DNA of 64,000 nt from contig CAJOHD010000004.1 of assembly GCA_905234275.1 (NCBI GenBank), positions 186,001-250,000 on the forward strand, read 5' to 3'. The DNA comes from an uncultured Bacteroidales bacterium. Lineage in GTDB: Bacteria > Bacteroidota > Bacteroidia > Bacteroidales > F082. The position numbers and the translations under genes are program-made. Below are positions 1-8,844 of the stretch, in pieces. Numbering within the stretch: the first letter of the stretch is position 1; each line of letters opens with the position of its first letter. Under the pieces are notes generated by a model that was not told the origin of the DNA, did no database searches, and saw nothing but the letters and a program-made list of their open reading frames with translations.

Positions 1-738
1 GACTACGCTAAGGCAATGGAGATGTACAATGATCGTTTCAAAGATCCTAACAACTTCACTTTCTACTTCGTAGGAAACATCGACGAAGAGACATTCAAGC
101 CATTGGTCGAGCAGTATCTCGCTTCTTTGAAGAAGAACAAACGCAAAGAGACTTGGAAAGACATCAACCTCAGCATCCCGGAGAACGACTACATCTGCAA
201 ATATGAGAAAGAGATGCAGAATCCGAAGGCCACAATCTATATGATTATCAACGGCACAATGGAATATAGCTATCATAACCAGTTGTACATGAGTGCTTTG
301 AGCGATGTGATGGATATCTACTACACACGCACCATCCGTGAGGAAGAAGGCGGCACATACGGCGTCGGCGTCATGGGTCAGATCAGTGACAAACCAAAGG
401 ATGCTTATCTGTTCCTCGTCGCTTTCGACACCAACAAAGAGATGCATGAGAAACTCATGAACAAAGTCTACGAAGGCCTCAACGACGTGGCTCAGAACGG
501 TCCTGCTCAGGAAGACTTGACAAAAGTTGTTGAAAACATGTACAAGAAACGTGCCGAACAGCTCGAAGAAAACAGCTTCTGGGCTGGCGCAATGGAGAAA
601 TTTGAGGAAGACAAGGTCAACATCGTGGCAGAATACGACGAGATCGTGAAGTCAATCACTCCTCAGACCATCGCCGACTTCGCTAAAGAAGTGCTGAAAG
701 GCTACAAGAAGGAGATCGTACAACTTCCTACTGAATAA
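1..738 (+). CDS. M16 (pitrilysin/insulinase-like) zinc peptidase, C-terminal part
   Basis: The frame is open from base 1, so the N-terminus and the zinc-binding HxxEH motif lie outside the window. The visible 245 residues look like the last domain of a large M16 peptidase: an alpha/beta repeat with the motif RTIREEEGGTYGVGV near residue 115, which in this family holds the conserved Arg/Tyr that contacts substrate in the non-catalytic half. Bacteroidales commonly secrete such proteins to the periplasm for peptide degradation, but no signal peptide can be checked here. It ends with TAA and is followed by a spacer of 7-nt repeats and then an MFS gene on the same strand. Confidence 0.85.
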   Translation, partial: DYAKAMEMYNDRFKDPNNFTFYFVGNIDEETFKPLVEQYLASLKKNKRKETWKDINLSIPENDYICKYEKEMQNPKATIYMIINGTMEYSYHNQLYMSALSDVMDIYYTRTIREEEGGTYGVGVMGQISDKPKDAYLFLVAFDTNKEMHEKLMNKVYEGLNDVAQNGPAQEDLTKVVENMYKKRAEQLEENSFWAGAMEKFEEDKVNIVAEYDEIVKSITPQTIADFAKEVLKGYKKEIVQLPTE

Positions 739-740
739 TA

Positions 741-811
741 GTTGAGAGTTTAGAGTGTAGAGTTTAGAGTAGTTTTAAAGTTGAAAGTATAAAGTTTAAA
801 AGTTTAAAAAT
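741..811. repeat. 7-nt periodic spacer repeat
   Basis: The whole spacer between the peptidase stop and the MFS start is built of imperfect heptads: GTTGAGA, GTTTAGA, GTGTAGA, GTTTAGA, then TTTTAAA, GTTGAAA, GTATAAA, GTTTAAA. No promoter box or hairpin is evident inside it. Similar period-7 spacers with other words occur elsewhere in the window. Confidence 0.8.
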
Positions 812-2431
812 ATGACAGAAAAACTTCAAACACTTCGCGACAACGCCGCCATGAGATGGACTGCGTTGCTGCTGTTGGCGCTCGCAATGTTCTGCGCCTA
901 CATCTTCATGGACATCTTGTCGCCTATCAAAGACTTGATGCAGACCGAGCGTGGTTGGGATAGCTTGGCATTCGGCACAATGCAGGGTTCCGAGACCTTC
1001 CTCAACGTCTTCGTGTTCTTCCTCATCTTCGCAGGTATCATCCTCGACAAGATGGGTGTTCGTTTCACAGCAGTGCTTTCAGGCGCCGTGATGCTCGTTG
1101 GCGGTTTGATTAAGTATTACGCCATCAGCGAAAGCTTCTTCGGTAGCGGTCTTGAGAGATGGTTCACAGAAAACCTCAACTACATCCCGATTTTTGAAGA
1201 ACTTGGCGTTTCTCCATTCTACAGAGGCATGCCAGCATCAGCAAAAATGGCAGCTGTAGGTTTCATGATCTTCGGCTGCGGTGCTGAGATGGCAGGTATC
1301 ACAGTCAGCCGTGGTATCGTGAAATGGTTCAAAGGTCGTGAAACAGCATTGGCAATGGGTTCTGAGATGGCATTGGCACGTCTCGGTGTCGCCACATGTA
1401 TGATCTTCTCACCTTATTTCGCAAAACTCGGTGGAACGATCAACGTGAGCCGCTCAGTGGCATTCGGCGTAGTACTTCTCTGCATCGCCCTCATGATGTT
1501 CGTGGTTTATTTCTTCATGGATAAGAAACTCGATAAACAGACTGGCGAAGCTGAAGAGTCAGACGAGCCATTCAAAGTCAGCGATATCGGCAAGATTTTG
1601 TCAAGCCTCGGTTTCTGGCTCGTGGCATTGCTCTGCGTGCTTTATTACTCAGCAATCTTCCCATTCCAGAAATATGCTGTCAACATGCTTCAGTGCAACC
1701 TTACACTCATTGAAGCCGACCCGACATCATTCTGGGGAGGCAGCTCAGTGACAATCGTACAGTATATCGTGATGCTGCTCGTTGCTATCTGCTCATTCGC
1801 AAGCAACTTCTCAAAGAAAAAGAGCCTGAAACTCGGTCTTATGGTTATCGCTGTCGTCGCCCTCGTAATTTACTGCTACATGGGTTACATGCGTGGCACC
1901 GCTGAGACCATCTTCGCAGTGTTCCCGCTCCTCGCAGTGGCTATCACTCCTATCCTTGGCAACTATGTCGACCACAAAGGTAAAGCTGCTTCAATGCTTA
2001 TGATCGGTTCTATCCTCTTGGTCATCTGCCACTTGACATTCGCCTTCATCCTGCCTATGTTCAAAGGCAACGCAGCAGGCGGCACCATCGTGGCTTACAT
2101 CACAATCTTGGTTTTAGGCGCCTCATTCTCATTGGTGCCTGCAGCATTGTGGCCAAGCGTTCCGAAGCTCGTCGACGAGAAGATCATCGGTTCAGCCTAC
2201 GCTCTTATCTTCTGGATTCAGAACATCGGTCTGTGGCTGTTCCCATTGCTCATCGGTAAGGTTCTTGAAAACACCAACCCTGTTGGAACAAATCCTGATG
2301 AACTCAACTACACATGGGCATTGATTATGCTCGCATGCCTCGGCATCGCAGCATTGCTCATCGGTCTCTACCTCAAGGTTGTCGACAAGAAGAAACACCT
2401 TGGCCTGGAAGAGCCTAACATCAAGGAATAA
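812..2431 (+). CDS. Major facilitator superfamily transporter
   Basis: This 539-residue protein is almost entirely hydrophobic helices, about twelve by eye, split by a polar loop near residues 235-255 (KKLDKQTGEAEESDEPFK) as expected between the two MFS halves. A short loop after the second helix (LDKMGVRF) matches the MFS motif-A region with its DxxGxR pattern. Substrate cannot be inferred; the length and the pairing of halves fit the broad organic-anion/nitrate-type MFS permeases common in Bacteroidales. It acts in the inner membrane. It lies 73 nt after the M16 gene on the same strand and is followed by a palindromic repeat and a strong terminator. Confidence 0.85.
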   Translation: MTEKLQTLRDNAAMRWTALLLLALAMFCAYIFMDILSPIKDLMQTERGWDSLAFGTMQGSETFLNVFVFFLIFAGIILDKMGVRFTAVLSGAVMLVGGLIKYYAISESFFGSGLERWFTENLNYIPIFEELGVSPFYRGMPASAKMAAVGFMIFGCGAEMAGITVSRGIVKWFKGRETALAMGSEMALARLGVATCMIFSPYFAKLGGTINVSRSVAFGVVLLCIALMMFVVYFFMDKKLDKQTGEAEESDEPFKVSDIGKILSSLGFWLVALLCVLYYSAIFPFQKYAVNMLQCNLTLIEADPTSFWGGSSVTIVQYIVMLLVAICSFASNFSKKKSLKLGLMVIAVVALVIYCYMGYMRGTAETIFAVFPLLAVAITPILGNYVDHKGKAASMLMIGSILLVICHLTFAFILPMFKGNAAGGTIVAYITILVLGASFSLVPAALWPSVPKLVDEKIIGSAYALIFWIQNIGLWLFPLLIGKVLENTNPVGTNPDELNYTWALIMLACLGIAALLIGLYLKVVDKKKHLGLEEPNIKE

Positions 2432-2564
2432 GCTTCCTCGCACCTTCGGTGCTCGGAATGACAAATAAAATGAATTAATCAGGCGCGGCTTGATGGCACC
2501 TGCAAATTTGCAGGTGCCATCGACTTTTTGTTTGTCATTCCGAGCCGTCAGGCGAGGAATCTTA
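2432..2564. repeat. Pair of interspersed palindromic elements (GTCATTCCGA family)
   Basis: Two inverted arms, 2432-2462 (ending in GGAATGAC) and 2534-2564 (starting GTCATTCCGAG, ending GAGGAATCTT), flank the MFS terminator. The first arm starts on the base after the MFS stop codon. The same arm sequence recurs at many places in this window. Confidence 0.8.
2492..2521 (+). terminator. Perfect 30-bp palindrome followed by a T-run
   Basis: The sequence is a perfect inverted repeat (GATGGCACCTGCAAA and its complement) followed by GACTTTTTG, a strong Rho-independent terminator for the MFS transcript. Confidence 0.85.
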
Positions 2565-2572
2565 TTTTTTTC

Positions 2573-2603
2573 TTGCTTTTTTTATTATTGTTTTGTAACT
2601 TTG
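2573..2603 (+). promoter_or_regulatory. Bacteroidota-type promoter for the secreted T9SS protein
   Basis: A -7 box TAACTTTG at 2596-2603 lies 20 nt upstream of the ATG at 2624, with a TTG element at 2573-2575 about 20 nt upstream, as in the TTTG-N19/21-TAnnTTTG consensus of this phylum. Confidence 0.7.
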
Positions 2604-2623
2604 CGAGGTTAAAACTCATTAAT

Positions 2624-4498
2624 ATGAAAAAATTATTCTTTACTATTATCGCTTTGGCAGTGGCATTTACTGTTAAGGCTCAGTGGGTCAACAACCCATC
2701 TACTAACACATTTATTGCCAACTCCTCGGCTGATGCCGGTGAGGTCTATCTATCCACCGACCCGGTTTCAGGTGACACCTACGTCCAGTGGGCGCAGTTT
2801 GGATCAAACAGCTGGTCGCCTACTCTGCAGCGTCTCAACGAAGCTGGCGAGCCACAGTGGGGCGATGCCGGCATTCATCCGAGCTACCACCAGATGACAA
2901 GCTGGTCGCAAGGTTTTGCTATGGCTTCAACAACCGACGGTGCAGTGGTGACATGTTTTGCAACTGAAGCAGGACATACAATAGCTATCAAAATCAACGC
3001 TGACGGCACCTACGCCTGGGGCGAGCAAGGTCTCACCCTCTTCGGTGGCGCAGGCGAATCACGCACCGAGCTCCTCGCAGGCGACGACGGCGGTGTGTGG
3101 GCTCTGGGCACCAGCGTCGATAACGGCAACCTCTATCTTTGCTACATCGAAGCCAACGGCACAATGAACCCGACAATAACCATAAGCGACGACAATGGTG
3201 CACTGTGCATGTTCGGACTTTTGGTTCCAGCACCAAATGACAATGTGTTTGTGGTTTATGAAAAAGAGCAATGGGCTTACACCTATTTCTATGAAAAAGA
3301 CATCCGCGTGGTGGGTTATAGCAAGGACGGCACTCAGATCTCTGACGACGTACAGCTGATGTCACCTGTGACAATCCCAGGTAGCTACATACATTATGTG
3401 GTGCCTGACGGACTCGGTGGCGGCTATGTTTACATCTGGCACGCAGGCGGTGTAGGAGGCAACTTCAACACCTACGTGTTCCACTTCAACCAAAACGGAG
3501 CATCAACCATCACCAATCTTAACGGAATCCCAGTACACTCAGAAGATCCGTACAATTATTACATCGATGCATACGCCACCGTTGATCCTGTGAGCCACGA
3601 TCTCATCATCGTTTACGTGCAAACCGACGCACAATTTCAACAAGAGTCAAGAGTTTACGCCAACCGCTTCAACACTATCGGCGACAGACTCTGGAACGAG
3701 GGCGTTCTTTTCGTCGAAGAAAACGGCAACGACCATTCCAGTCTGCGCATCGACGCTTTTGAATACGGCGGCGGATACGCATTCTTCTACAACGAAGGCG
3801 ACGGCTACAACAGTACCTTAAAAGCTATCGGTATTGACGATAGTGGTAACCCTATCTGGAATACCACCATGAGCTCTAACAGCTACCCTCGCACCATGTG
3901 CAGAAATACTTGCGGTTACCGCGCAGGTCAGAATATCATGGCATGGGTTAATAGCAACACCGGAGGCTTGTACGGACAGAATATCGGTCAGAACGGCGAG
4001 ATGGGCGTGATAACACCTCCTACCCCACCAACGCCATGCGATGCTCCTACCGATTTCGCAGGCGAAGCTTATTACAATCCTGAGACAGGCGTCGGCGCAG
4101 CTGTGCTTTCCTGGACAGCACCTGAGACCACACCTCTACACTACAACCTCTATTGCGATGCAACCAAGGAAATAATCGAGATAGACGCCGAATACGATTC
4201 TTACTATCTTGAAAGAGATCCAGGCGAGTATATCTTCAAACTCACAGCCGTCTACGAAGACTGCGAGTCGAACTATGCACTCACAGCAAACGGCGACAAC
4301 TACATCCTCATCAATATTCCTGACCACACATCTGTATCAGAAATCGAATACGAGGAAATCATCAACATCGTAGAGATTTATAACATCAACGGACAGATCA
4401 TCAAAGTCAACAGCATCGACGATCTGAGCCAGGGAATGTACCTTATCAAAGGCATGACACAAAGCGGAAAGACGGTTGTAAGAAAAATCGTCAAATAA
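2624..4498 (+). CDS. Secreted protein with FN3-like domain and T9SS sorting domain
   Basis: The start is set at 2624 because a signal peptide (MKKLFFTIIALAVAFTVKAQ) begins there, just downstream of a good promoter; an earlier in-frame ATG would start inside the palindromic repeat. The 624-residue protein has a long N-terminal region of beta-propeller-like repeats (phrases such as GGGYVYIWHAGG, VDPVSHDLIIVYVQ), then a proline linker (TPPTPPTPC) and a fibronectin III-like domain. It ends in a type A T9SS C-terminal domain (VEIYNINGQIIK ... GMYLIKG ... VVRKIVK). T9SS substrates cross the outer membrane and are usually released or anchored on the surface. The function of the propeller is unknown. 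Confidence 0.8.
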   Translation: MKKLFFTIIALAVAFTVKAQWVNNPSTNTFIANSSADAGEVYLSTDPVSGDTYVQWAQFGSNSWSPTLQRLNEAGEPQWGDAGIHPSYHQMTSWSQGFAMASTTDGAVVTCFATEAGHTIAIKINADGTYAWGEQGLTLFGGAGESRTELLAGDDGGVWALGTSVDNGNLYLCYIEANGTMNPTITISDDNGALCMFGLLVPAPNDNVFVVYEKEQWAYTYFYEKDIRVVGYSKDGTQISDDVQLMSPVTIPGSYIHYVVPDGLGGGYVYIWHAGGVGGNFNTYVFHFNQNGASTITNLNGIPVHSEDPYNYYIDAYATVDPVSHDLIIVYVQTDAQFQQESRVYANRFNTIGDRLWNEGVLFVEENGNDHSSLRIDAFEYGGGYAFFYNEGDGYNSTLKAIGIDDSGNPIWNTTMSSNSYPRTMCRNTCGYRAGQNIMAWVNSNTGGLYGQNIGQNGEMGVITPPTPPTPCDAPTDFAGEAYYNPETGVGAAVLSWTAPETTPLHYNLYCDATKEIIEIDAEYDSYYLERDPGEYIFKLTAVYEDCESNYALTANGDNYILINIPDHTSVSEIEYEEIINIVEIYNINGQIIKVNSIDDLSQGMYLIKGMTQSGKTVVRKIVK

Positions 4499-4522
4499 TA
4501 GAATCGTCAGCTAATAAAAACT

Positions 4523-4553
4523 GAGAAGGGATGCCGGGCGGCATCCCTTTCTC
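4523..4553. terminator. Bidirectional hairpin terminator
   Basis: GAGAAGGGATGCC and GGCATCCCTTTCTC form a long stem between two convergent genes, the T9SS gene ending at 4498 and the minus-strand gene ending at 4592. Confidence 0.8.
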
Positions 4554-4591
4554 ACAAACTACTTTTTAACTTTACTATTTATAACTATTCA

Positions 4592-4873
4592 CTAGTTCTT
4601 TTTTAATTTGCGTGTTGCAGCATAACCTGCACCAAGCACTGTCATTATCAGCAATCCGCTGCCGAGAGGTCCTGGATTTGGATCTTCACCCGCACCAAAG
4701 AGATTCCACGCCGGCAAGGCTACAATGAATTCCGAGTTGATTGGGTCGGAGGTTGTTCTGCCTCCTCCCCAATCATTGACAAAAGCGTCATTTCTCCCCT
4801 GTGCGCTGACGCTCGCGCACATCATCATTACGAGTAATATGGTTAATATGTTTTTTTTCATCGTTGTATTCAT
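4592..4873 (-). CDS. Small exported protein with a CTERM-like sorting tail
   Basis: This 93-residue protein has three parts: a signal peptide (MKKNILTILLVMMMCASVSAQ; the first or fifth Met could be the start), a short polar middle of about 40 residues, and a tail made of a Pro/Gly motif (NPGPLGSG), a hydrophobic helix (LLIMTVLGAGYAAT) and a basic end (RKLKKN). That tripartite tail resembles the PID-CTERM type signals handled by exosortase-like enzymes in Bacteroidota. I do not recognise the family. The gene starts 6 nt after the large T9SS protein gene and should be cotranscribed with it, which suggests a shared role at the cell surface. Confidence 0.65.
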   Translation of the reverse strand: MNTTMKKNILTILLVMMMCASVSAQGRNDAFVNDWGGGRTTSDPINSEFIVALPAWNLFGAGEDPNPGPLGSGLLIMTVLGAGYAATRKLKKN

Positions 4874-4879
4874 TTAAAA

Positions 4880-7393
4880 TTATTTGACAAAAAATTTCTG
4901 AGTCTTTCCATTCAATTTGAAGATGTAAATACCTTCCTGTAGAGACGATGTGCTCATCGTCTGGATACCATTGATATCCTGAGTCATCACTATGCGACCC
5001 ATCATGTCGAACACCTGCAACTTACCTTCGCCGTTAATAACGATATCGCTATCGTTTTGCCAAGCAAAGTTCTCGTTTTCAACGCCGCCTTCGTTACCTT
5101 CATAATCGAATTCCACGATGAAACGCTCAGCATTGTCATTAGTTGTACTGATGAATGAATATTCATCTTCAATAAGCATGTCAACGTCTTTGCCAGTCAG
5201 TCTGTCGATGAGGTGGAGATAGCTGAAATCGCCGTTGGCATTCAAATTGAGTGTATATTTTCCAAACTCATGGCTCTTGAAGCAGAGACCCACTGCCTTA
5301 ACACCAGTCTGCACATGTGCAGCAGCGAAATTTCCACCGTTGTAGTTGATATAAAGCATTGGAGCGCTTTCGTTGTAATGAGCCAGCTTTTTGAATCCTT
5401 CACCTTCATTAAACTTGATGCATGCAGCATCGGTGTATTCGTCGTTGTTAACCGTAAACCAAATGCTGTTGTCGCTTGATTTGCAATAAACCACTGGTGC
5501 TTCATCAGTATTGCTCATGGTGATGTCTACATCATCGTTACCCTCTTTTACAAGAACCATAAAAGCAGTACCTGAAGGAATAGCCTCGTCGTCGTTCTTA
5601 TAATCCCATGTTCCATCCGACTCCAAAACACAATAACCTTCTACGAGATCTGTGCTTGAGAATGCCACACCTTTATATATATTATGTGTATATGGATTGC
5701 CGAGAAGGTTAAATCCGTGATCGTTGGTGCGTGTCAAGCTGCACTTAACATCTTCTGCGTTGATTGAGCCTGAATATTTGATGTCGCCACCAAATGTTGT
5801 ACGATAAATGTATCCGCGGCCGTTTTCAAATGCATTAAATTCGTTGCTCGGATCTCTGTATTCCTCCCACATCGGGACGGTTTCATTATATCTGTAAATA
5901 TTATGTTTCTCACCTGATGTCAGTTCATCAACAGCTGCAAAAGCCTGACCATTGATAGGCGATGCTATTGTGTTCCAAGCATGCTTGCTCACCTCATCTG
6001 AAGGCAACACTGTTTTATAAACATCAGCTACGATAGAGTTGTCGCTGATAAACTGAGCGCCATCCATTATAGTGACTGAGCCTTTGCTGCTCACAATGAT
6101 ATCATTTACCTTTGCGTTGCAATCCTCTGGGATTGTGACATTTGCGGAAATCATAACATCACCGCCTGAAGGAATCAATCCATATTTCCAATTGGCTGCA
6201 TCGTTCCACATACCGTCCTTTTGAAGATCATAACGTTCAACAAATGTAGTGGTGTAAGAGTCATCTGAGTTGTCGTAAACATAATTGATACCATCGGCGC
6301 CACCTACTATATTATTATTATCTGTTTGGTATGTCCAACCATAAAATTTAATTTTGTTATCATTGATCAATTCAGCACCTGTGGCATAATAGTATTGATT
6401 ATCAAATGATAATTGTCTTGAAATAACACCTTCCGGAACGACTGACGGGGCCTGATCGCCTTGTTCCATCACTTCATCGTATGAATAGTCGTGTACATAG
6501 TATACATTGCCCTCATATTTCACATTCTTCTCGTCACCTGTTCTGTGGAAGTTAGCCATGCTGTTTTTCAAATTGTCGTCATTTGGCTTAACATCAATAT
6601 AACCGGCCATAATGCAATCATAATAAACCACTTTATTGTTGACCCATCCAATAAAGCCTGTGCATTTGTTAGCAGTTTTTACTTCTTTTGAGTCGGTGAT
6701 TGAACCGTCAAATATACATTGATAGAAATTCATCACACCTTTCTCGTTCTGACCGACAAGACCACCATGGGTGCAGTCATATCGTCTGTTGTTGCTACCA
6801 TTGGGAACAACATTGCCGTTGATGTCAATATATTCTTTAATGCCATCACAATGAATATTAACGCTGCTTATGCAATTAGCCAACCAATGTTGTGTCCCAG
6901 TGCCGGCACCAAACGCATATCCGATAAAACCACCGGCGAATTTATGATCAGTGACGATAGTGCCATCAACGTGAAGGTTTTGGATAGTTGCTCCATCTGT
7001 CACTCCGAAAAGAGCCGCATAGTCGTTTTCACGCACCAAATAAAGGTGGATAATGTGAAAATCACCGTCAAAAGAGCCGCTGAATGGGTGTTGTTTGTCT
7101 TTTCCGACCACTGTAGTGTAAGGGTTTACTGCATCACCTAGAGTAAGGTCGGCTGTAAGTTTGTAGAAGGCATGTCGGTCATCGTTTGTTCCTGTGTTGA
7201 TTTTTGTTGTGAATGTAGCCCAATCTTCTGATGAATTAATAAGATAAGGGTTTGCTTTTGTGCCTTCACCTGAGAGCTGTTGTGCCCAAGCGAATGTTGT
7301 TGTGAGTACTGCGAGGAGGGTCAACAATAACCTCCCCGCGAAAAAGTCTGTTGTCGTTTTCATTTTACTATTGCTTATATTTTTGCCTTTCAT
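4880..7393 (-). CDS. Large secreted protein with T9SS C-terminal domain
   Basis: The protein has 837 residues from the Met at 7393; a Met ten codons later (7363) gives a cleaner signal peptide (LLLTLLAVLTTTFAWAQ). After the signal peptide comes a region with repeated short strands (NCISSVNIHCDG, FYQCIFDGSITD, YYDCIMAGYIDV), typical of a right-handed beta-helix of the GLUG/pectate-lyase-like kind. A beta-rich region follows, and the end is a T9SS type A domain (LQVFDMMGRIVMTQ, EGIYIFKL, QKFFVK). It is probably a surface adhesin-like or structural protein; no catalytic motif is evident. Upstream lie a -7 box and three copies of a motif that may be the binding site of the neighbouring AraC-type regulator. 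Confidence 0.8.
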   Translation of the reverse strand: MKGKNISNSKMKTTTDFFAGRLLLTLLAVLTTTFAWAQQLSGEGTKANPYLINSSEDWATFTTKINTGTNDDRHAFYKLTADLTLGDAVNPYTTVVGKDKQHPFSGSFDGDFHIIHLYLVRENDYAALFGVTDGATIQNLHVDGTIVTDHKFAGGFIGYAFGAGTGTQHWLANCISSVNIHCDGIKEYIDINGNVVPNGSNNRRYDCTHGGLVGQNEKGVMNFYQCIFDGSITDSKEVKTANKCTGFIGWVNNKVVYYDCIMAGYIDVKPNDDNLKNSMANFHRTGDEKNVKYEGNVYYVHDYSYDEVMEQGDQAPSVVPEGVISRQLSFDNQYYYATGAELINDNKIKFYGWTYQTDNNNIVGGADGINYVYDNSDDSYTTTFVERYDLQKDGMWNDAANWKYGLIPSGGDVMISANVTIPEDCNAKVNDIIVSSKGSVTIMDGAQFISDNSIVADVYKTVLPSDEVSKHAWNTIASPINGQAFAAVDELTSGEKHNIYRYNETVPMWEEYRDPSNEFNAFENGRGYIYRTTFGGDIKYSGSINAEDVKCSLTRTNDHGFNLLGNPYTHNIYKGVAFSSTDLVEGYCVLESDGTWDYKNDDEAIPSGTAFMVLVKEGNDDVDITMSNTDEAPVVYCKSSDNSIWFTVNNDEYTDAACIKFNEGEGFKKLAHYNESAPMLYINYNGGNFAAAHVQTGVKAVGLCFKSHEFGKYTLNLNANGDFSYLHLIDRLTGKDVDMLIEDEYSFISTTNDNAERFIVEFDYEGNEGGVENENFAWQNDSDIVINGEGKLQVFDMMGRIVMTQDINGIQTMSTSSLQEGIYIFKLNGKTQKFFVK

Positions 7394-7413
7394 ATTGTCG
7401 TTGTTTGAAGGCG

Positions 7414-7421
7414 CAAAAATA
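7414..7421 (-). promoter_or_regulatory. -7 box for the T9SS protein operon
   Basis: On the minus strand this reads TATTTTTG, the TAnnTTTG consensus, 20 nt upstream of the Met at 7393. No good -33 TTTG lies at the right distance, which fits a promoter needing an activator. Confidence 0.6.
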
Positions 7422-7442
7422 TAGCAACATCACGACAAACGC

Positions 7443-7523
7443 TTTACTCTGCGTGTAAAACGTTTTATTTTAAAGCTAAATAATTTTATTCTGCGTGTAA
7501 AAATTTTACTCTGCGTGTATTTT
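7443..7523. promoter_or_regulatory. Three direct repeats, probable operator for the AraC-type regulator
   Basis: The motif TTTACTCTGCGTGTAAA occurs at 7443-7460, 7485-7503 and 7505-7523 with few changes (ACTCTGCGTGTAAA, ATTCTGCGTGTAAA, ACTCTGCGTGTATT). Start-to-start spacings are 42 and 20 nt, close to four and two helical turns, so the sites face the same side of the DNA. They lie upstream of the -7 box at 7414. The third copy overlaps the last codons and stop of the AraC gene. Confidence 0.65.
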
Positions 7524-8630
7524 AAGGATGTATTCCTTGGGTGAGACATCCATTATACGCTTAAACACCTGCGAGAAGGCACTTCCAGATGAGAATCCTG
7601 AGCTAAGGGCTATCTGCTCCAGCTTTGCAGTATTGTCGGCTTTTAGCATCTCGCAGGCATGCTCAATACGCATTGTGTTGATGAGTTTATAAAACGATTG
7701 GTATTTGCTGCGGGCTATCACCTCGCTGATATAATTTCTGTTGATATGCATAAGGTCGATGAGGTCATTCATCGTGATATGCTCCTCAAGATAAAGATTC
7801 TTACTACGGATGACATCAACGATCTTCTGCTCGGTTTCTTTGCAGTATTTTTCCGACAGTCTATACTTGCTCGAAGCGTCAGTTGTCTCAGTATCATCTT
7901 TCTTTTTTAAATCCAGCGGCAACTTCTTGGCGTTGCGATGCGGGTTCAATGTGTTGAATGCAAGCCAGATGTTCATCACGATTAAAATCAAATCGCGCAC
8001 AATCTTCGCAATAGGGAGACTGATAAGGAAACTCGCAATAAGCACCAGGCAAACAATAAGCGGATGCCACATTATGCTCTTTGCAAATTTTACAGGGAAG
8101 TCGCTATCATTTGAAAACTCATTTTCGTCAATCTCACGTATCTGACCCACCAGTTTCAACCTGCATCTGTCAAGCAAACTCATATACCATAAAACTACCA
8201 GCATTACCACAACACATGCAATCGTTCTAAACAATGGTGTGAATTCTATGATACCGAAAACCGGGAGCAATAAACCTAACCAGCATAGTGATGCAGGCAG
8301 TTGGAAAACACAAAGTTTGCGAGGCGTTGTGAAATCGAGGAAGAAATAACCTCTGATGAGAACCACCATATACGAAATGACAAACAACATCGAGGCGCCG
8401 TTCACGCAAAACAGCACTTCGGGCTTCCATATCCAAAAAACAAACGGCAGCTCGAGAACCTGCATCATGAACATGTTTGCCAATGTATTGTGAGCAGGAT
8501 ACAACTCTCCAAACACCTCTTTGTAGGCATCCGGCACATAAAAACTCTTCAGGAGCCCGCCGTAAAGACAGGTCGTGATATAAACCAGGTTGACCGAGTA
8601 CAGTATTATCGTTATTGTATCAATTTCCAT
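7506..8630 (-). CDS. Membrane-bound AraC-family transcriptional regulator
   Basis: The 374-residue protein starts with roughly seven hydrophobic helices (residues 5-235). A charged linker follows, then a C-terminal AraC DNA-binding domain from about residue 260: the first helix-turn-helix is ITMNDLIDLMHINRNYISEVI and the second is IALSSGFSSGSAFSQVFKR with the closing SPKEY. Such membrane-sensor AraC proteins are common in Bacteroidota and read an envelope or extracellular signal. The T9SS gene 112 nt downstream has three identical motifs in its promoter region and is the most likely target; autoregulation is less likely because the motifs lie at the gene's 3' end. Confidence 0.85.
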   Translation of the reverse strand: MEIDTITIILYSVNLVYITTCLYGGLLKSFYVPDAYKEVFGELYPAHNTLANMFMMQVLELPFVFWIWKPEVLFCVNGASMLFVISYMVVLIRGYFFLDFTTPRKLCVFQLPASLCWLGLLLPVFGIIEFTPLFRTIACVVVMLVVLWYMSLLDRCRLKLVGQIREIDENEFSNDSDFPVKFAKSIMWHPLIVCLVLIASFLISLPIAKIVRDLILIVMNIWLAFNTLNPHRNAKKLPLDLKKKDDTETTDASSKYRLSEKYCKETEQKIVDVIRSKNLYLEEHITMNDLIDLMHINRNYISEVIARSKYQSFYKLINTMRIEHACEMLKADNTAKLEQIALSSGFSSGSAFSQVFKRIMDVSPKEYILKIHAE

Positions 8631-8691
8631 AATTTATATTCTTCCTTAAATACAAAAAAAAAGAATCCTGTCATCCTCGACGGGATTCTCT

Positions 8692-8769
8692 TGGTGGAAA
8701 CTGCTGGGTTCGAACCAGCGACCTCCTGCTTGTAAGGCAGGCGCTCTGAACCAACTGAGCTAAGCTTCC
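8692..8769 (-). tRNA. tRNA-Val (anticodon TAC)
   Basis: The minus strand folds into a full cloverleaf: acceptor GGAAGCT with AGTTTCC, anticodon stem CCTGC/GCAGG with loop CTTACAA (anticodon TAC), and T-arm GCTGG-TTCGAAC-CCAGC. The discriminator A and the CCA end are encoded (8692-8695). Confidence 0.93.
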
Positions 8770-8791
8770 CTGCGCTTCATTTTTGCGAGTG

Positions 8792-8799
8792 CAAAAGTA
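8792..8799 (-). promoter_or_regulatory. -7 box for tRNA-Val
   Basis: The minus strand reads TACTTTTG, about 23 nt upstream of the mature tRNA-Val 5' end, so the two tRNAs appear to have separate promoters. Confidence 0.6.
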
Positions 8800-8844
8800 G
8801 TGCTTTTTTCAATACACCCGACAATTATTCTTAAAAAAATTTTG

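Noticed and set aside
3033-3374. Minus-strand frame of 113 residues within the first T9SS gene
   Set aside because: Cys/Arg-rich shadow of a well supported coding frame on the other strand.
4939-4965. Short palindrome AGACGATG/CATCGTCT inside the T9SS domain
   Set aside because: It lies in the normal T9SS domain region (TMSTSSLQEG), so the codons fit the family without invoking an insertion.
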